Shown one piece after another: positions 1 through 6,234 of a stretch of 6,506 nt of DNA. The notes under the pieces were generated by a model. That model searched no databases and had not been told where the DNA came from. It worked only from the letters and a program-made list of their open reading frames with translations. The stretch lies in contig JAXDHR010000260.1 in NCBI GenBank assembly GCA_034664425.1, forward strand, positions 1 through 6,506. The letters are read 5' to 3'. Source of the DNA: DATBDM01 sp034664425. Its GTDB lineage: Bacteria > Actinomycetota > Thermoleophilia > Solirubrobacterales > Solirubrobacteraceae. Within the stretch, counting starts at the first letter, position 1. Every line of letters begins with the position of its first letter. Position numbers and translations under genes: made by a program.

Positions 1-1232
1 GCATGGGCGTCGTCTACCGGGCCGAGCACCTCAACCTCCGCCGGCGCGCTGCCGTCAAGATCATCGCGCCCGACCTGGCGGAGTCCGACGGCTTCCGCGA
101 GCGGTTCACGCGCGAGGCGCGGATCGCGGCCGCCCTGCAGCACCCGAACATCGTCACCGTCTACGACGCCGGCGAGGTCGACGGCCTGCTGTACCTCGCG
201 ATGCAGTACATCCAGGGCTCCGACCTCGCCGCGATGCTGCGCGACGACGGCCGCCTGCGCCCCTACCGCGCGATCGACGTCTGCCGTCAGGTCGCCGCCG
301 CCCTCGACGCCGCCCACGCGATGGGCCTGATCCACCGCGACGTCAAGCCCGCCAACGTGCTGATCGAGGGCCGGACCGCCTTCCTGACCGACTTCGGGCT
401 CACGAAGCGCCTCGGGGGCGAGCACACGCAGCTCACCCGCGACGGCGACGTCGTCGGGACGATCCACTACGTCGCCCCGGAGCAGATCGAGGGCGCCCCG
501 GTGAGCGCCCGCACCGACGTCTACTCGCTCGGCTGCCTGCTCTACCACTGCCTCACCGGGCTGGTCCCGTTCGCCCGCGACACCGACGTGGCGGTCATCT
601 ACGCGCACCTCTCCGAGCCGCCGCCGAAGGTCTCGAGCGTGCGGCCCGAGCTCGCCGTGGGGCTCGACGGCGTAATGGCCAAGGCGCTCGACAAGTCGCC
701 CGACCGCCGCTTCAGCTCCTGCCGGGATCTGATGTCGGCCGCCCGCGCGGTGATCGACGCCGCCGGCCCGCTCGCCGACACCTCGCCGCCGCGGCGCGAG
801 ACCACGACCGGCGGCGTGCCGCTCGCCCAGCACGTCGCCGGGATGCGCGACGCCGCCGCCGCGGCGCGCCGTCCGCGAGTGCTGCTCGCGGGGCTCGACG
901 CCGGCACGCGCGCGGTGGCGCGCGTGGCGCTGGGCTCGCGCGTCGACGTGCTCGAGGCCGCCGACGTCGAAGCGCTCGAGCGCGCGCGCGAAGAGCGGCC
1001 CGACCTTGTGCTCGTCCCCTGGCGTACGCGCGATGCCGGCGCGCTGGTCAGCGCCCTCGGCGAGGATGCGATGACGCGCGACGCCAAGGTGCTGCTGCTC
1101 GTCGACGACGCGGCGAGCTCGCGCGAGGTCGCCGCCGCCGGGGCGGACGAGCGGCTCGCGGCGCCGTTCTCGCCGCTGCAGCTGCAGGTCAAGCTGCGCA
1201 AGCTGCTCGGGGCCGACGTCATCGGCGCGTGA
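1..1232 (+). CDS. Ser/Thr protein kinase fused to a degenerate receiver-like domain (5' partial)
   Basis: This is a Hanks-type Ser/Thr kinase that would phosphorylate proteins in the cytoplasm. The reading frame is open at the window edge; counting from the Met at base 3, the visible part starts inside the glycine-rich loop (MGVVYRAEH), so the true start, perhaps 20-25 codons earlier, lies outside. Visible motifs are the ATP-binding K19 (AAVK), helix-C E38, the catalytic loop HRDVKPAN at 111-118 (D113, K115, N118), DFG at 130-132, an activation segment with T153 (GTIHYVAPE) and D172. The kinase fold ends near residue 255. A low-complexity linker leads to residues 291-405, which follow the receiver pattern (PDLVLV at 333-338, AGAD at 379-382, APFSPLQL at 387-394) but lack all the usual active-site residues. 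There is no transmembrane segment or PASTA repeat, unlike PknB. The gene overlaps mobA by 4 bases. The kinase call is secure; the receiver assignment is from pattern alone and the target is unknown. Confidence 0.93.
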   Translation, partial: MGVVYRAEHLNLRRRAAVKIIAPDLAESDGFRERFTREARIAAALQHPNIVTVYDAGEVDGLLYLAMQYIQGSDLAAMLRDDGRLRPYRAIDVCRQVAAALDAAHAMGLIHRDVKPANVLIEGRTAFLTDFGLTKRLGGEHTQLTRDGDVVGTIHYVAPEQIEGAPVSARTDVYSLGCLLYHCLTGLVPFARDTDVAVIYAHLSEPPPKVSSVRPELAVGLDGVMAKALDKSPDRRFSSCRDLMSAARAVIDAAGPLADTSPPRRETTTGGVPLAQHVAGMRDAAAAARRPRVLLAGLDAGTRAVARVALGSRVDVLEAADVEALERAREERPDLVLVPWRTRDAGALVSALGEDAMTRDAKVLLLVDDAASSREVAAAGADERLAAPFSPLQLQVKLRKLLGADVIGA

Positions 1233-1792
1233 GCCCGGCGGCGATCGTCGCCGTCCTTGCCGGCGGCGCGTCGCGGCGCATGGGCGCGCCGAAGCCGGGG
1301 GCGCCGCTCGGCGGACGGCCGCTCATCGCCTGGCCGCTCGCCGCGGCGGCGGCCGCGGGCCTGCGCGCCGTCGTGGTCGCGAAGGGGTCGACGCCGCTGC
1401 CGCCGCTCGACGTCGAGGTCTGGCTGGAGCCCGAACGCCCGCAGCACCCGCTGACGGGGCTCGTCTGCGCGCTGCAGCGCGCCGGCGGTCCGATCGTGGC
1501 GGTGGCGTGCGACCAGCCATGGGTGCCGCCGGAGCTACTGGCACGGCTCGCCGCGGCCGAGGGTTGCGCGGCGGTGTCCGCCGGCGGAACGCCGGAGCCG
1601 TTCCCGGCGCGCTACCCGCTGGCGGCGCTGCCGGCGCTCCGCCGCGGGCTGGAGGCGCAGGCGCCGCTGCGCCGCATACTCGCCACCCTCGCCCCGGTGG
1701 CGATCGACGCCGAGGACGCGCGGCTGCTGGCGAGCCTCAACACGCCCGAGGCGCTCGCAGCCGCCGAGCGCTCGCTAGCCTCGCCGCCATGA
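1229..1792 (+). CDS. mobA: Molybdenum cofactor guanylyltransferase MobA
   Basis: MobA transfers GMP from GTP to molybdenum-bound molybdopterin, making the MGD cofactor of DMSO-reductase-type enzymes in the cytoplasm. The 187-residue protein has the usual length. The N-terminal nucleotide-binding motif LAGGASRRMG is at 10-19 with K22 after it, HPLTG at 73-77 stands where the family has GPLxG, the metal-binding CDQP is at 94-97 (D95), and NTPEAL at 171-176 matches the C-terminal NTPEDL signature. The usual Asp before the lysine (GxDK) is Pro here. The start is GTG at 1229, sharing GTGA with the kinase stop, so translation is probably coupled. The next gene starts on this gene's ATGA stop. A related cytidylyltransferase (MocA) or other MobA-like NTP transferase is the main alternative; the NTPEAL motif and the DUF6457 neighbour favour MobA. 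Confidence 0.85.
   Translation: MSPAAIVAVLAGGASRRMGAPKPGAPLGGRPLIAWPLAAAAAAGLRAVVVAKGSTPLPPLDVEVWLEPERPQHPLTGLVCALQRAGGPIVAVACDQPWVPPELLARLAAAEGCAAVSAGGTPEPFPARYPLAALPALRRGLEAQAPLRRILATLAPVAIDAEDARLLASLNTPEALAAAERSLASPP
1776..1781 (+). promoter_or_regulatory. Candidate -10 box (TAGCCT) for leaderless DUF6457 mRNA
   Basis: TAGCCT fits the actinobacterial -10 consensus TANNNT and lies exactly 7 bases before the ATG at 1789. That spacing would put the transcription start at or next to the start codon, giving a leaderless message. No Shine-Dalgarno is seen before this ATG. No convincing -35 is visible, and the box lies inside the end of mobA, so coincidence is possible. It is strengthened by the same arrangement at two other genes in the window. 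Confidence 0.35.
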
Positions 1793-2001
1793 CCGCCGAG
1801 AACTGGATCGCCGACTTCGCCGCGGCGCTCGGGCGCCCCGCGCCGACGCCGGAGGAGATGGACGCGATCCTGCGGCTCGCGTCGGTCGCCGCGCACGCCT
1901 CGGAGCGTCGCGCGGCGCCGATCGCATGCTGGATCGCCGCGAGCGCGGGTCGCCCGCTCGACGAGGCGCTCGCCGCCGCCGACGCGCTCGCGAAGCTCTG
2001 A
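1789..2001 (+). CDS. DUF6457 small protein (MobA partner)
   Basis: This 70-residue protein starts at the ATG of the ATGA overlap with mobA. It begins MTAENWIADF, and the central part reads ILRLASVAAHASERRAAPIA (residues 26-45), followed by an Ala-rich helix with AGRPLDEAL near 53-61. A Trp near the N-terminus, a helix with LA...AAHASERRAAPI and a last small-residue helix match what I know of DUF6457. In actinobacteria this domain stands alone beside mobA or is fused to the MobA C-terminus. It has no signal peptide, membrane segment or cysteine pair; it is probably a small all-helical cytoplasmic protein. A role in guiding or stabilising molybdenum cofactor transfer is inference from the gene pairing only. 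Its stop shares one base with the ATG of the oxidoreductase. Confidence 0.8.
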   Translation: MTAENWIADFAAALGRPAPTPEEMDAILRLASVAAHASERRAAPIACWIAASAGRPLDEALAAADALAKL

Positions 2002-3074
2002 TGGCCGACGTCGTCATCATCGGCGGCGGGGTGATCGGCTGCGCCGTCGCCGCGTTCCTCGCCGAAGCGGGGGCGTCGGTGCGCCTGCACGAGCGCGAGG
2101 TCCTCGGCGCCGGTGCCTCCGGTCGCAACTCCGGCGTCTTCGAGCACCCGCTCGACACGGCGCTCGAACCGCTCTACGCGCGCTCGCTGGAGCACTACGC
2201 AGCGCTCGACGGCTTCCCGCTCCCGGCCGAGCCTGTCGGCTGCCTCGTGCTGGGCGAGGATCCGGCCCCGCTGCGGGCACAGGCGGCCGCGCTGGCGCCG
2301 CGCTTCCCGACGGTGGCCTTCGACGACCTCGACGACGCCGACCTCGCGCGCGCAGAACCCGGACTGGCTCCAGGGCTGCACGCGTTCCGGATGGAGACGG
2401 GACGGCCCGTACCGCCGGCAGCCGCGGTCCGCGCCTATGCGGCGCGCGCCCGGGCGGCCGGCGCGGAGTTGCTCGAGGGCTCGGCCGCGCGGCTCGCCCG
2501 CGACGGCGACCGCGTCACCGGCGTCGAGACGGCTGGCGGGTTCGAGCCCGCGGGCGCCGTCGTGGTCGCCGCCGGCCCATGGTCCGGCGAGCTCGGGTTG
2601 CCGCTGCCGGTCACGGCGCTGTGGGGCGTCGTCGCGCAGGTGCGCCTCGCCGCGCCACCGCGCCACGTGCTCGAGGAGGCGGGGGCGGAGTCGCTCGTCG
2701 CGGCCGAGCCGCCCGAGACGCGGCTGTTCTCGCTGATCACGCTCGACGGGACGTCCTCGCTCGGCTCGTCCTTCGACGCCGGCGAGCCCGCACCCGAGGC
2801 GGTCGCGGTCGAGCTCCGCGAGCGCGGTGCGCGCTTCGTGCCCGCGCTGGCCGACGCCGCCCTGGGTCCGCTGCGGCGCTGCGCGCGACCGCTCTCGGCC
2901 GACGGCAGGCCGCTGCTGGGCCCGGTGCCGGGCATCGCGGGACTGCACGTCGCGACGGGTCACGGCCCCTGGGGCGTGACGCTCGGGCCGGCCTCGGCCG
3001 AGCTCGTCGCGGCCGCGGTGCTCGACCCGCAAGGCGCGCTCGCGCCCGAACTGGACGTCTCCCGCGTGCTTTAG
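2001..3074 (+). CDS. DAO-family FAD-dependent oxidoreductase
   Basis: The 357-residue protein belongs to the DAO superfamily (D-amino acid/glycine/sarcosine oxidases and dehydrogenases, L-2-hydroxyglutarate oxidase). It would oxidise an amine or hydroxy acid using bound FAD. The N-terminal dinucleotide motif is IIGGGVIG (G8, G10, G13), with E31 at the end of the second strand to hold the ribose. GASGRNSG at 38-45 is the usual FAD-contacting turn, VVVAAGPWS at 187-195 the second FAD strand, and the C-terminal part has RPLSADGRPLLGPVPG (296-311) and ATGHGPWG (318-325), typical of the family. There is no signal peptide, so it is cytoplasmic or membrane-associated. The ATG at 2001 follows the DUF6457 stop (TGATG); a longer upstream start at 1926 would overlap DUF6457 and adds only Arg-rich sequence before the Rossmann motif. 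The substrate cannot be told from sequence. Its linkage to mobA may be only operon packing. Confidence 0.88.
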   Translation: MADVVIIGGGVIGCAVAAFLAEAGASVRLHEREVLGAGASGRNSGVFEHPLDTALEPLYARSLEHYAALDGFPLPAEPVGCLVLGEDPAPLRAQAAALAPRFPTVAFDDLDDADLARAEPGLAPGLHAFRMETGRPVPPAAAVRAYAARARAAGAELLEGSAARLARDGDRVTGVETAGGFEPAGAVVVAAGPWSGELGLPLPVTALWGVVAQVRLAAPPRHVLEEAGAESLVAAEPPETRLFSLITLDGTSSLGSSFDAGEPAPEAVAVELRERGARFVPALADAALGPLRRCARPLSADGRPLLGPVPGIAGLHVATGHGPWGVTLGPASAELVAAAVLDPQGALAPELDVSRVL

Positions 3075-3077
3075 GGT
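3072..3077 (+). promoter_or_regulatory. Candidate -10 box (TAGGGT) for leaderless ABC operon mRNA
   Basis: TAGGGT matches TANNNT and sits 7 bases before the GTG at 3085, overlapping the TAG stop of the oxidoreductase. A start of transcription at the GTG would make the ABC message leaderless and independent of the upstream chain. The same bases also contain AGGG at 3073-3076, 8 bases from the GTG, which could act as a weak ribosome binding site on a read-through message. The -35 region has only a poor CTGGAC match at 3051-3056. Confidence 0.45.
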
Positions 3078-3084
3078 CCGTCAT

Positions 3085-4004
<920 letters not shown>

Positions 4005-4008
<4 letters not shown>

Positions 4009-4727
4009 GCGCGCGCATCCGCGGCGAGCTGATCAAGCTGCGCACCACGCGCACCGCGCTCGGCTTCGCGGGCGCCGCGGTCCTGCTCGTGCTCGCGACG
4101 GTCCTGATCGGCTCGCTCGCCGGACATCCGCGCACGCTGCCCGACAAGCGCGGGGTGATCAACTTCGGCAACACCCTGTCTGCAGTGCTGCTGCTGTTCG
4201 GCGTCGTCGGCGCGGCGGCGGAATACCGCCACCGCACGCTCGCGCCGGCGCTGCTGATCGCGCCCGACCGCGGCAAGCTGACCTTCGCGCGGATGCTCGC
4301 CTACGGGGTCGCGGCGCTCTGCATCGGGATCCTGATGCTGATCGTGGCCTTCGGCCTCGGCATCCCGCTGCTCGCCGGCCAGAGCGGGCCGTCGTTGGGC
4401 GGCAGCGACTACCTGCGGGCGGGAGCCGGCGGCCTGATCGCGGCGGTGCTCTGCGCGATCCTCGGCGTCGGCATCGGCGTGCTCGTGCGCAACCAGGTCG
4501 CCGCCGTCGTCGGCTCGCTGTGCTGGTTCTTCATCGTCGAGCCGCTGATCCCGCTGCTGTCGGACGACGCCTCGCGCTACACGATCGGCTCGGCCGCCGG
4601 GAACCTCGGCGGGGCGATGAACGACCACCCGCTGGCGTTCGTGCCCGCGCTGCTCGTCCTCGCCGCCTGGGCCGCGATCTTCCTCGCCGCCGGGGTGCTC
4701 GTGGATCGGCGCCGGGACGTGACCTGA
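4005..4727 (+). CDS. ABC-2 type exporter permease, six transmembrane helices
   Basis: This 240-residue integral membrane protein is the channel-forming partner of the preceding ATPase. It starts with the amphipathic, basic MSARIRGELIKLRTTRTALG, typical of ABC-2 permeases whose N-terminal helix contacts the ATPase. Hydrophobic segments lie near 18-39, 55-73, 97-124, 139-161, 164-185 and 210-232, giving six helices. AEYRHRT at 72-78 follows helix 2 and matches the E-Y-R-H/x-G/R-T motif common in this family. The short C-terminus DRRRDVT is positively charged, consistent with the cytoplasmic side. The start is GTG at 4005 inside GTGA, overlapping the ATPase stop, so the two subunits are probably translationally coupled. 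With one ATPase and one permease, the active exporter is expected to be a dimer of each. Substrate unknown. Confidence 0.88.
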
Positions 4728-4741
4728 GCGGGATCGTTCTT

Positions 4742-4759
4742 CTCGGACGGGCGTCCGGG
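4742..4759 (+). other. Short hairpin competing with the downstream terminator-like stem
   Basis: CTCGGAC (4742-4748) can pair with GTCCGGG (4753-4759), with one U-G pair, around a GGGC loop. The core CGGACGGGCGTCCG (4744-4757) is a perfect palindrome. It shares bases 4752-4759 with the longer stem at 4752-4784, so the two folds exclude each other. Its role is unknown; in GC-rich DNA short palindromes occur by chance. Confidence 0.3.
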
Positions 4760-4784
4760 CGTCACCGCTCGCGACGCCTGGACG
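4752..4784 (+). terminator. Candidate hairpin terminator after the ABC operon
   Basis: CGTCCGGGCGTC (4752-4763) pairs with GACGCCTGGACG (4773-4784) over 12 base pairs with a single G-U pair and a 9-base loop. It begins 24 bases after the permease stop, within the only real intergenic gap of the window (4728-4816). No T-run follows, so it would be a U-less hairpin of the type often suggested in actinobacteria. It could instead protect the 3' end of the message. Confidence 0.5.
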
Positions 4785-4802
4785 GCTGACGCGCGCCGGC
4801 CC

Positions 4803-4808
4803 TACGCT
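4803..4808 (+). promoter_or_regulatory. Candidate -10 box (TACGCT) for leaderless hydroxylase mRNA
   Basis: TACGCT matches TANNNT and lies 8 bases before the ATG at 4817. It sits in non-coding DNA just after the candidate terminator, where a new promoter is expected. No Shine-Dalgarno precedes the ATG, which favours a leaderless or near-leaderless transcript starting at A4815 or A4817. A CTGGAC at 4778-4783, 19 bases upstream, is a weak -35 candidate and lies within the hairpin's 3' arm. Confidence 0.5.
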
Positions 4809-4816
4809 TGCGGCAC

Positions 4817-5671
4817 ATGGCCGAGGTCCTCTACTACGCGATCCCGTTCTTCGTGCTGCTGCTCGTCGTGGAGGCGCTCTCCTTCCGCCACTACGAGGGC
4901 GAGCTGGCCGGCTACGAGGCGCGCGACACCCGGACGAGCCTGACGATGGGCCTCGGCAACGTCACGATCAACGTCGCCTGGAAGCTCGTGGTGGTGACGA
5001 TCTACGCCGCGCTCTACGAGCTCACGCCGCTGCGGCTGGATCCGGCGAAGCCGCTGACCTGGATCGCGCTGTTCCTCGCCGACGACGTCGCCTACTACTG
5101 GTTTCATCGCGTCTCTCACGAGAGCCGCGTGTTCTGGGCCAGCCACGTCGTCCACCACTCCTCGACGCACTACAACCTCTCGACCGCGCTGCGGCAGACG
5201 TGGGTGCCGATGACCTACCTGCCGTTCTGGCTGCCGCTGCCACTGCTCGGCTTCCCGCCATGGATGGTGCTGCTGGCGCAGTCCTGGTCGCTGATCTACC
5301 AGTTCGGCCTGCACACGGAGCGGATCCAGCGAGGGCCGCGTCCCGTGGAGGCGGTGCTGAACACCCCCAGCCACCACCGCGTGCACCACGGCTCCAACGC
5401 CGTCTACCTCGACCGCAACTACGGCGGGATCCTGATCGTCTGGGACCGGCTGTTCGGCTCCTTCGAGCCCGAGGGCGAGCGCGTCCGCTATGGCCTGACG
5501 ACGAACATCGCGACGTTCGCGCCGCTCCGCGTCGCCTTCGGCGAGTACGCATCGCTGTGGCATGACATCCGCGTCGCGCACGGGTCGCGAACCAAGCTGG
5601 CGCTCGTCTTCCGCGGTCCGGGCTGGCGCCCGGCGGGCGAGGACGAGGTCTCCGAGCCCGTCCGCGGCTGA
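4817..5671 (+). CDS. AGMO-like membrane fatty acid hydroxylase/sterol desaturase family protein
   Basis: This 284-residue integral membrane di-iron enzyme belongs to the fatty acid hydroxylase superfamily (PF04116). The histidine clusters that bind the two irons are all present: HRVSH (H97, H101), HVVHH (H110, H113, H114) and HRVHH (H187, H190, H191), plus H166. E102 follows H101. The text around them (YYWFHRVSHE, HHSSTHYNLSTALRQ, NTPSHHRVHHG, and the RNYGGILIVWDRLFGSFEPE region) closely resembles animal alkylglycerol monooxygenase, which cleaves ether lipids with tetrahydrobiopterin, more than plain C-5 sterol desaturases. Hydrophobic stretches are near 5-22, 46-68, 79-95 and 131-162. It is shorter than animal AGMO (about 445 residues) and lacks its C-terminal membrane part. 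The start is ATG 4817; a TTG at 4808 would add three residues but falls on the -10 box. The substrate in this organism is unknown. Confidence 0.87.
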   Translation: MAEVLYYAIPFFVLLLVVEALSFRHYEGELAGYEARDTRTSLTMGLGNVTINVAWKLVVVTIYAALYELTPLRLDPAKPLTWIALFLADDVAYYWFHRVSHESRVFWASHVVHHSSTHYNLSTALRQTWVPMTYLPFWLPLPLLGFPPWMVLLAQSWSLIYQFGLHTERIQRGPRPVEAVLNTPSHHRVHHGSNAVYLDRNYGGILIVWDRLFGSFEPEGERVRYGLTTNIATFAPLRVAFGEYASLWHDIRVAHGSRTKLALVFRGPGWRPAGEDEVSEPVRG

Positions 5672-5682
5672 GTCAGCCGGAC
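5660..5682. terminator. Palindrome over both convergent stop codons, candidate bidirectional terminator
   Basis: CGGCTGA (5665-5671) and TCAGCCG (5673-5679) are inverted copies around G5672, and each contains the stop codon of one of the two convergent genes. An outer pair, GTCC (5660-5663) with GGAC (5679-5682), can extend the stem across a two-base bulge, giving about ten base pairs with a three-base loop. No T-run is present on either side. With no other space between the genes, it is the only candidate to end transcription in both directions. Confidence 0.35.
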
Positions 5683-6233
5683 CGGATCACGGTGGCGCGG
5701 AAGCGCTCTGGCAGCCGACGCAGGTTCTGCAGCCGATGGTCGGCCACGTCGATGATCTCCTCGCCGGCCAGGCGGGCGAGACCGCGCAGCCGCGGATCGT
5801 CGATCACGGCTGCCAGGGCGCGCCGCTCGCCGGCCAGGACGACCGCGTCGAGGTCGTCGCGGTGTGCGAGCAGGACGCGCGCGGCGAGCCCGGCGGGGTC
5901 GCGCTGCGGGCCCCGTCCGGCGACGGCGGAGTCGACCAGGCGCGCGCCCGAGAACACGCCCGCCGCGTGTCCCCGTGGCCCGACGAGGATCACCCCCGTC
6001 ACGCGCTGGCGCCCCGCGTGGGCGACCAGCGGCTCGGAGAGGAAGCCCTCGACCGTCCCGGTCGGGACGTCCTCGAGCGGCGGGAAGGGCGGGTCGCAGG
6101 CGATCCGCGCCCCGTCGGCGGCCATGTAACGCACGCGGCCCGGCCGCACGTCGGTGCGCTCTACGCCGCCGTGCTCCGCGGCCCACTGCGCAAGCCAGGC
6201 GCCGAGCGCCTCGGGCTGCACCGCCGTGGCCAC
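5673..6233 (-). CDS. Vms1/eRF1-like (acVLRF1-type) protein, catalytic loop apparently missing
   Basis: The 186-residue cytoplasmic protein resembles the actinobacterial Vms1-like release factor family (acVLRF1), predicted peptidyl-tRNA hydrolases that would free stalled nascent chains from ribosomes. Matching features, from memory of the family, are GAWLAQWAAEHGG near 11-23, AADGARIACDPPFPPL at 38-53, the strand pair VILVGPRGHAAGVFSGARLVDS (81-102), and the C-terminal VVLAGERRALAAVIDDPRL then EEIIDVADHRL (131-168). Family members normally continue after the LVxS strand with a Gly/Gln-rich loop and an Arg-rich helix (GRTxAGGxSQQRFARRR). Here AGRGPQRDPAG (105-115) goes straight into the next helix, so the presumed catalytic Gln loop seems deleted in frame. 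The start is GTG at 6233, one base after the mreB stop, so coupling is likely. There is no signal or membrane segment. The family call is moderate; a hypothetical protein is the fallback. Confidence 0.55.
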   Translation of the reverse strand: MATAVQPEALGAWLAQWAAEHGGVERTDVRPGRVRYMAADGARIACDPPFPPLEDVPTGTVEGFLSEPLVAHAGRQRVTGVILVGPRGHAAGVFSGARLVDSAVAGRGPQRDPAGLAARVLLAHRDDLDAVVLAGERRALAAVIDDPRLRGLARLAGEEIIDVADHRLQNLRRLPERFRATVIRSG

Positions 6234-6234
6234 G

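Noticed and set aside
976..995. Run of alternating CG as a possible Z-DNA or repeat element
   Set aside because: It lies in coding sequence for an Ala/Arg/Glu-rich helix and is expected from codon use in this GC-rich DNA.
1175..1188. CTGCAGCTGCAG tandem palindrome
   Set aside because: It encodes Leu-Gln-Leu-Gln in the last helix of the kinase's receiver-like domain; there is no sign of a separate function.
1507..1788. Upstream extension of the DUF6457 frame
   Set aside because: The added residues are a Gly/Arg/Ala-rich shadow of mobA. The domain begins at the ATG at 1789.
1926..2000. Earlier in-frame start for the oxidoreductase
   Set aside because: It would add 25 Arg-rich residues before the Rossmann motif and overlap DUF6457 extensively. 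The ATG at 2001 places the FAD motif at residue 8, as expected.
1737..3032. Long - strand open frame opposite mobA, DUF6457 and the oxidoreductase
   Set aside because: Arg-rich, no recognisable motif, and it covers three well-supported genes on the other strand. The same applies to 599-1447, 3717-4628 and 4802-5581 on the - strand.
4808..4816. TTG start for the hydroxylase, three codons upstream
   Set aside because: It overlaps the -10 candidate and adds nothing to the conserved protein; the ATG at 4817 is better.
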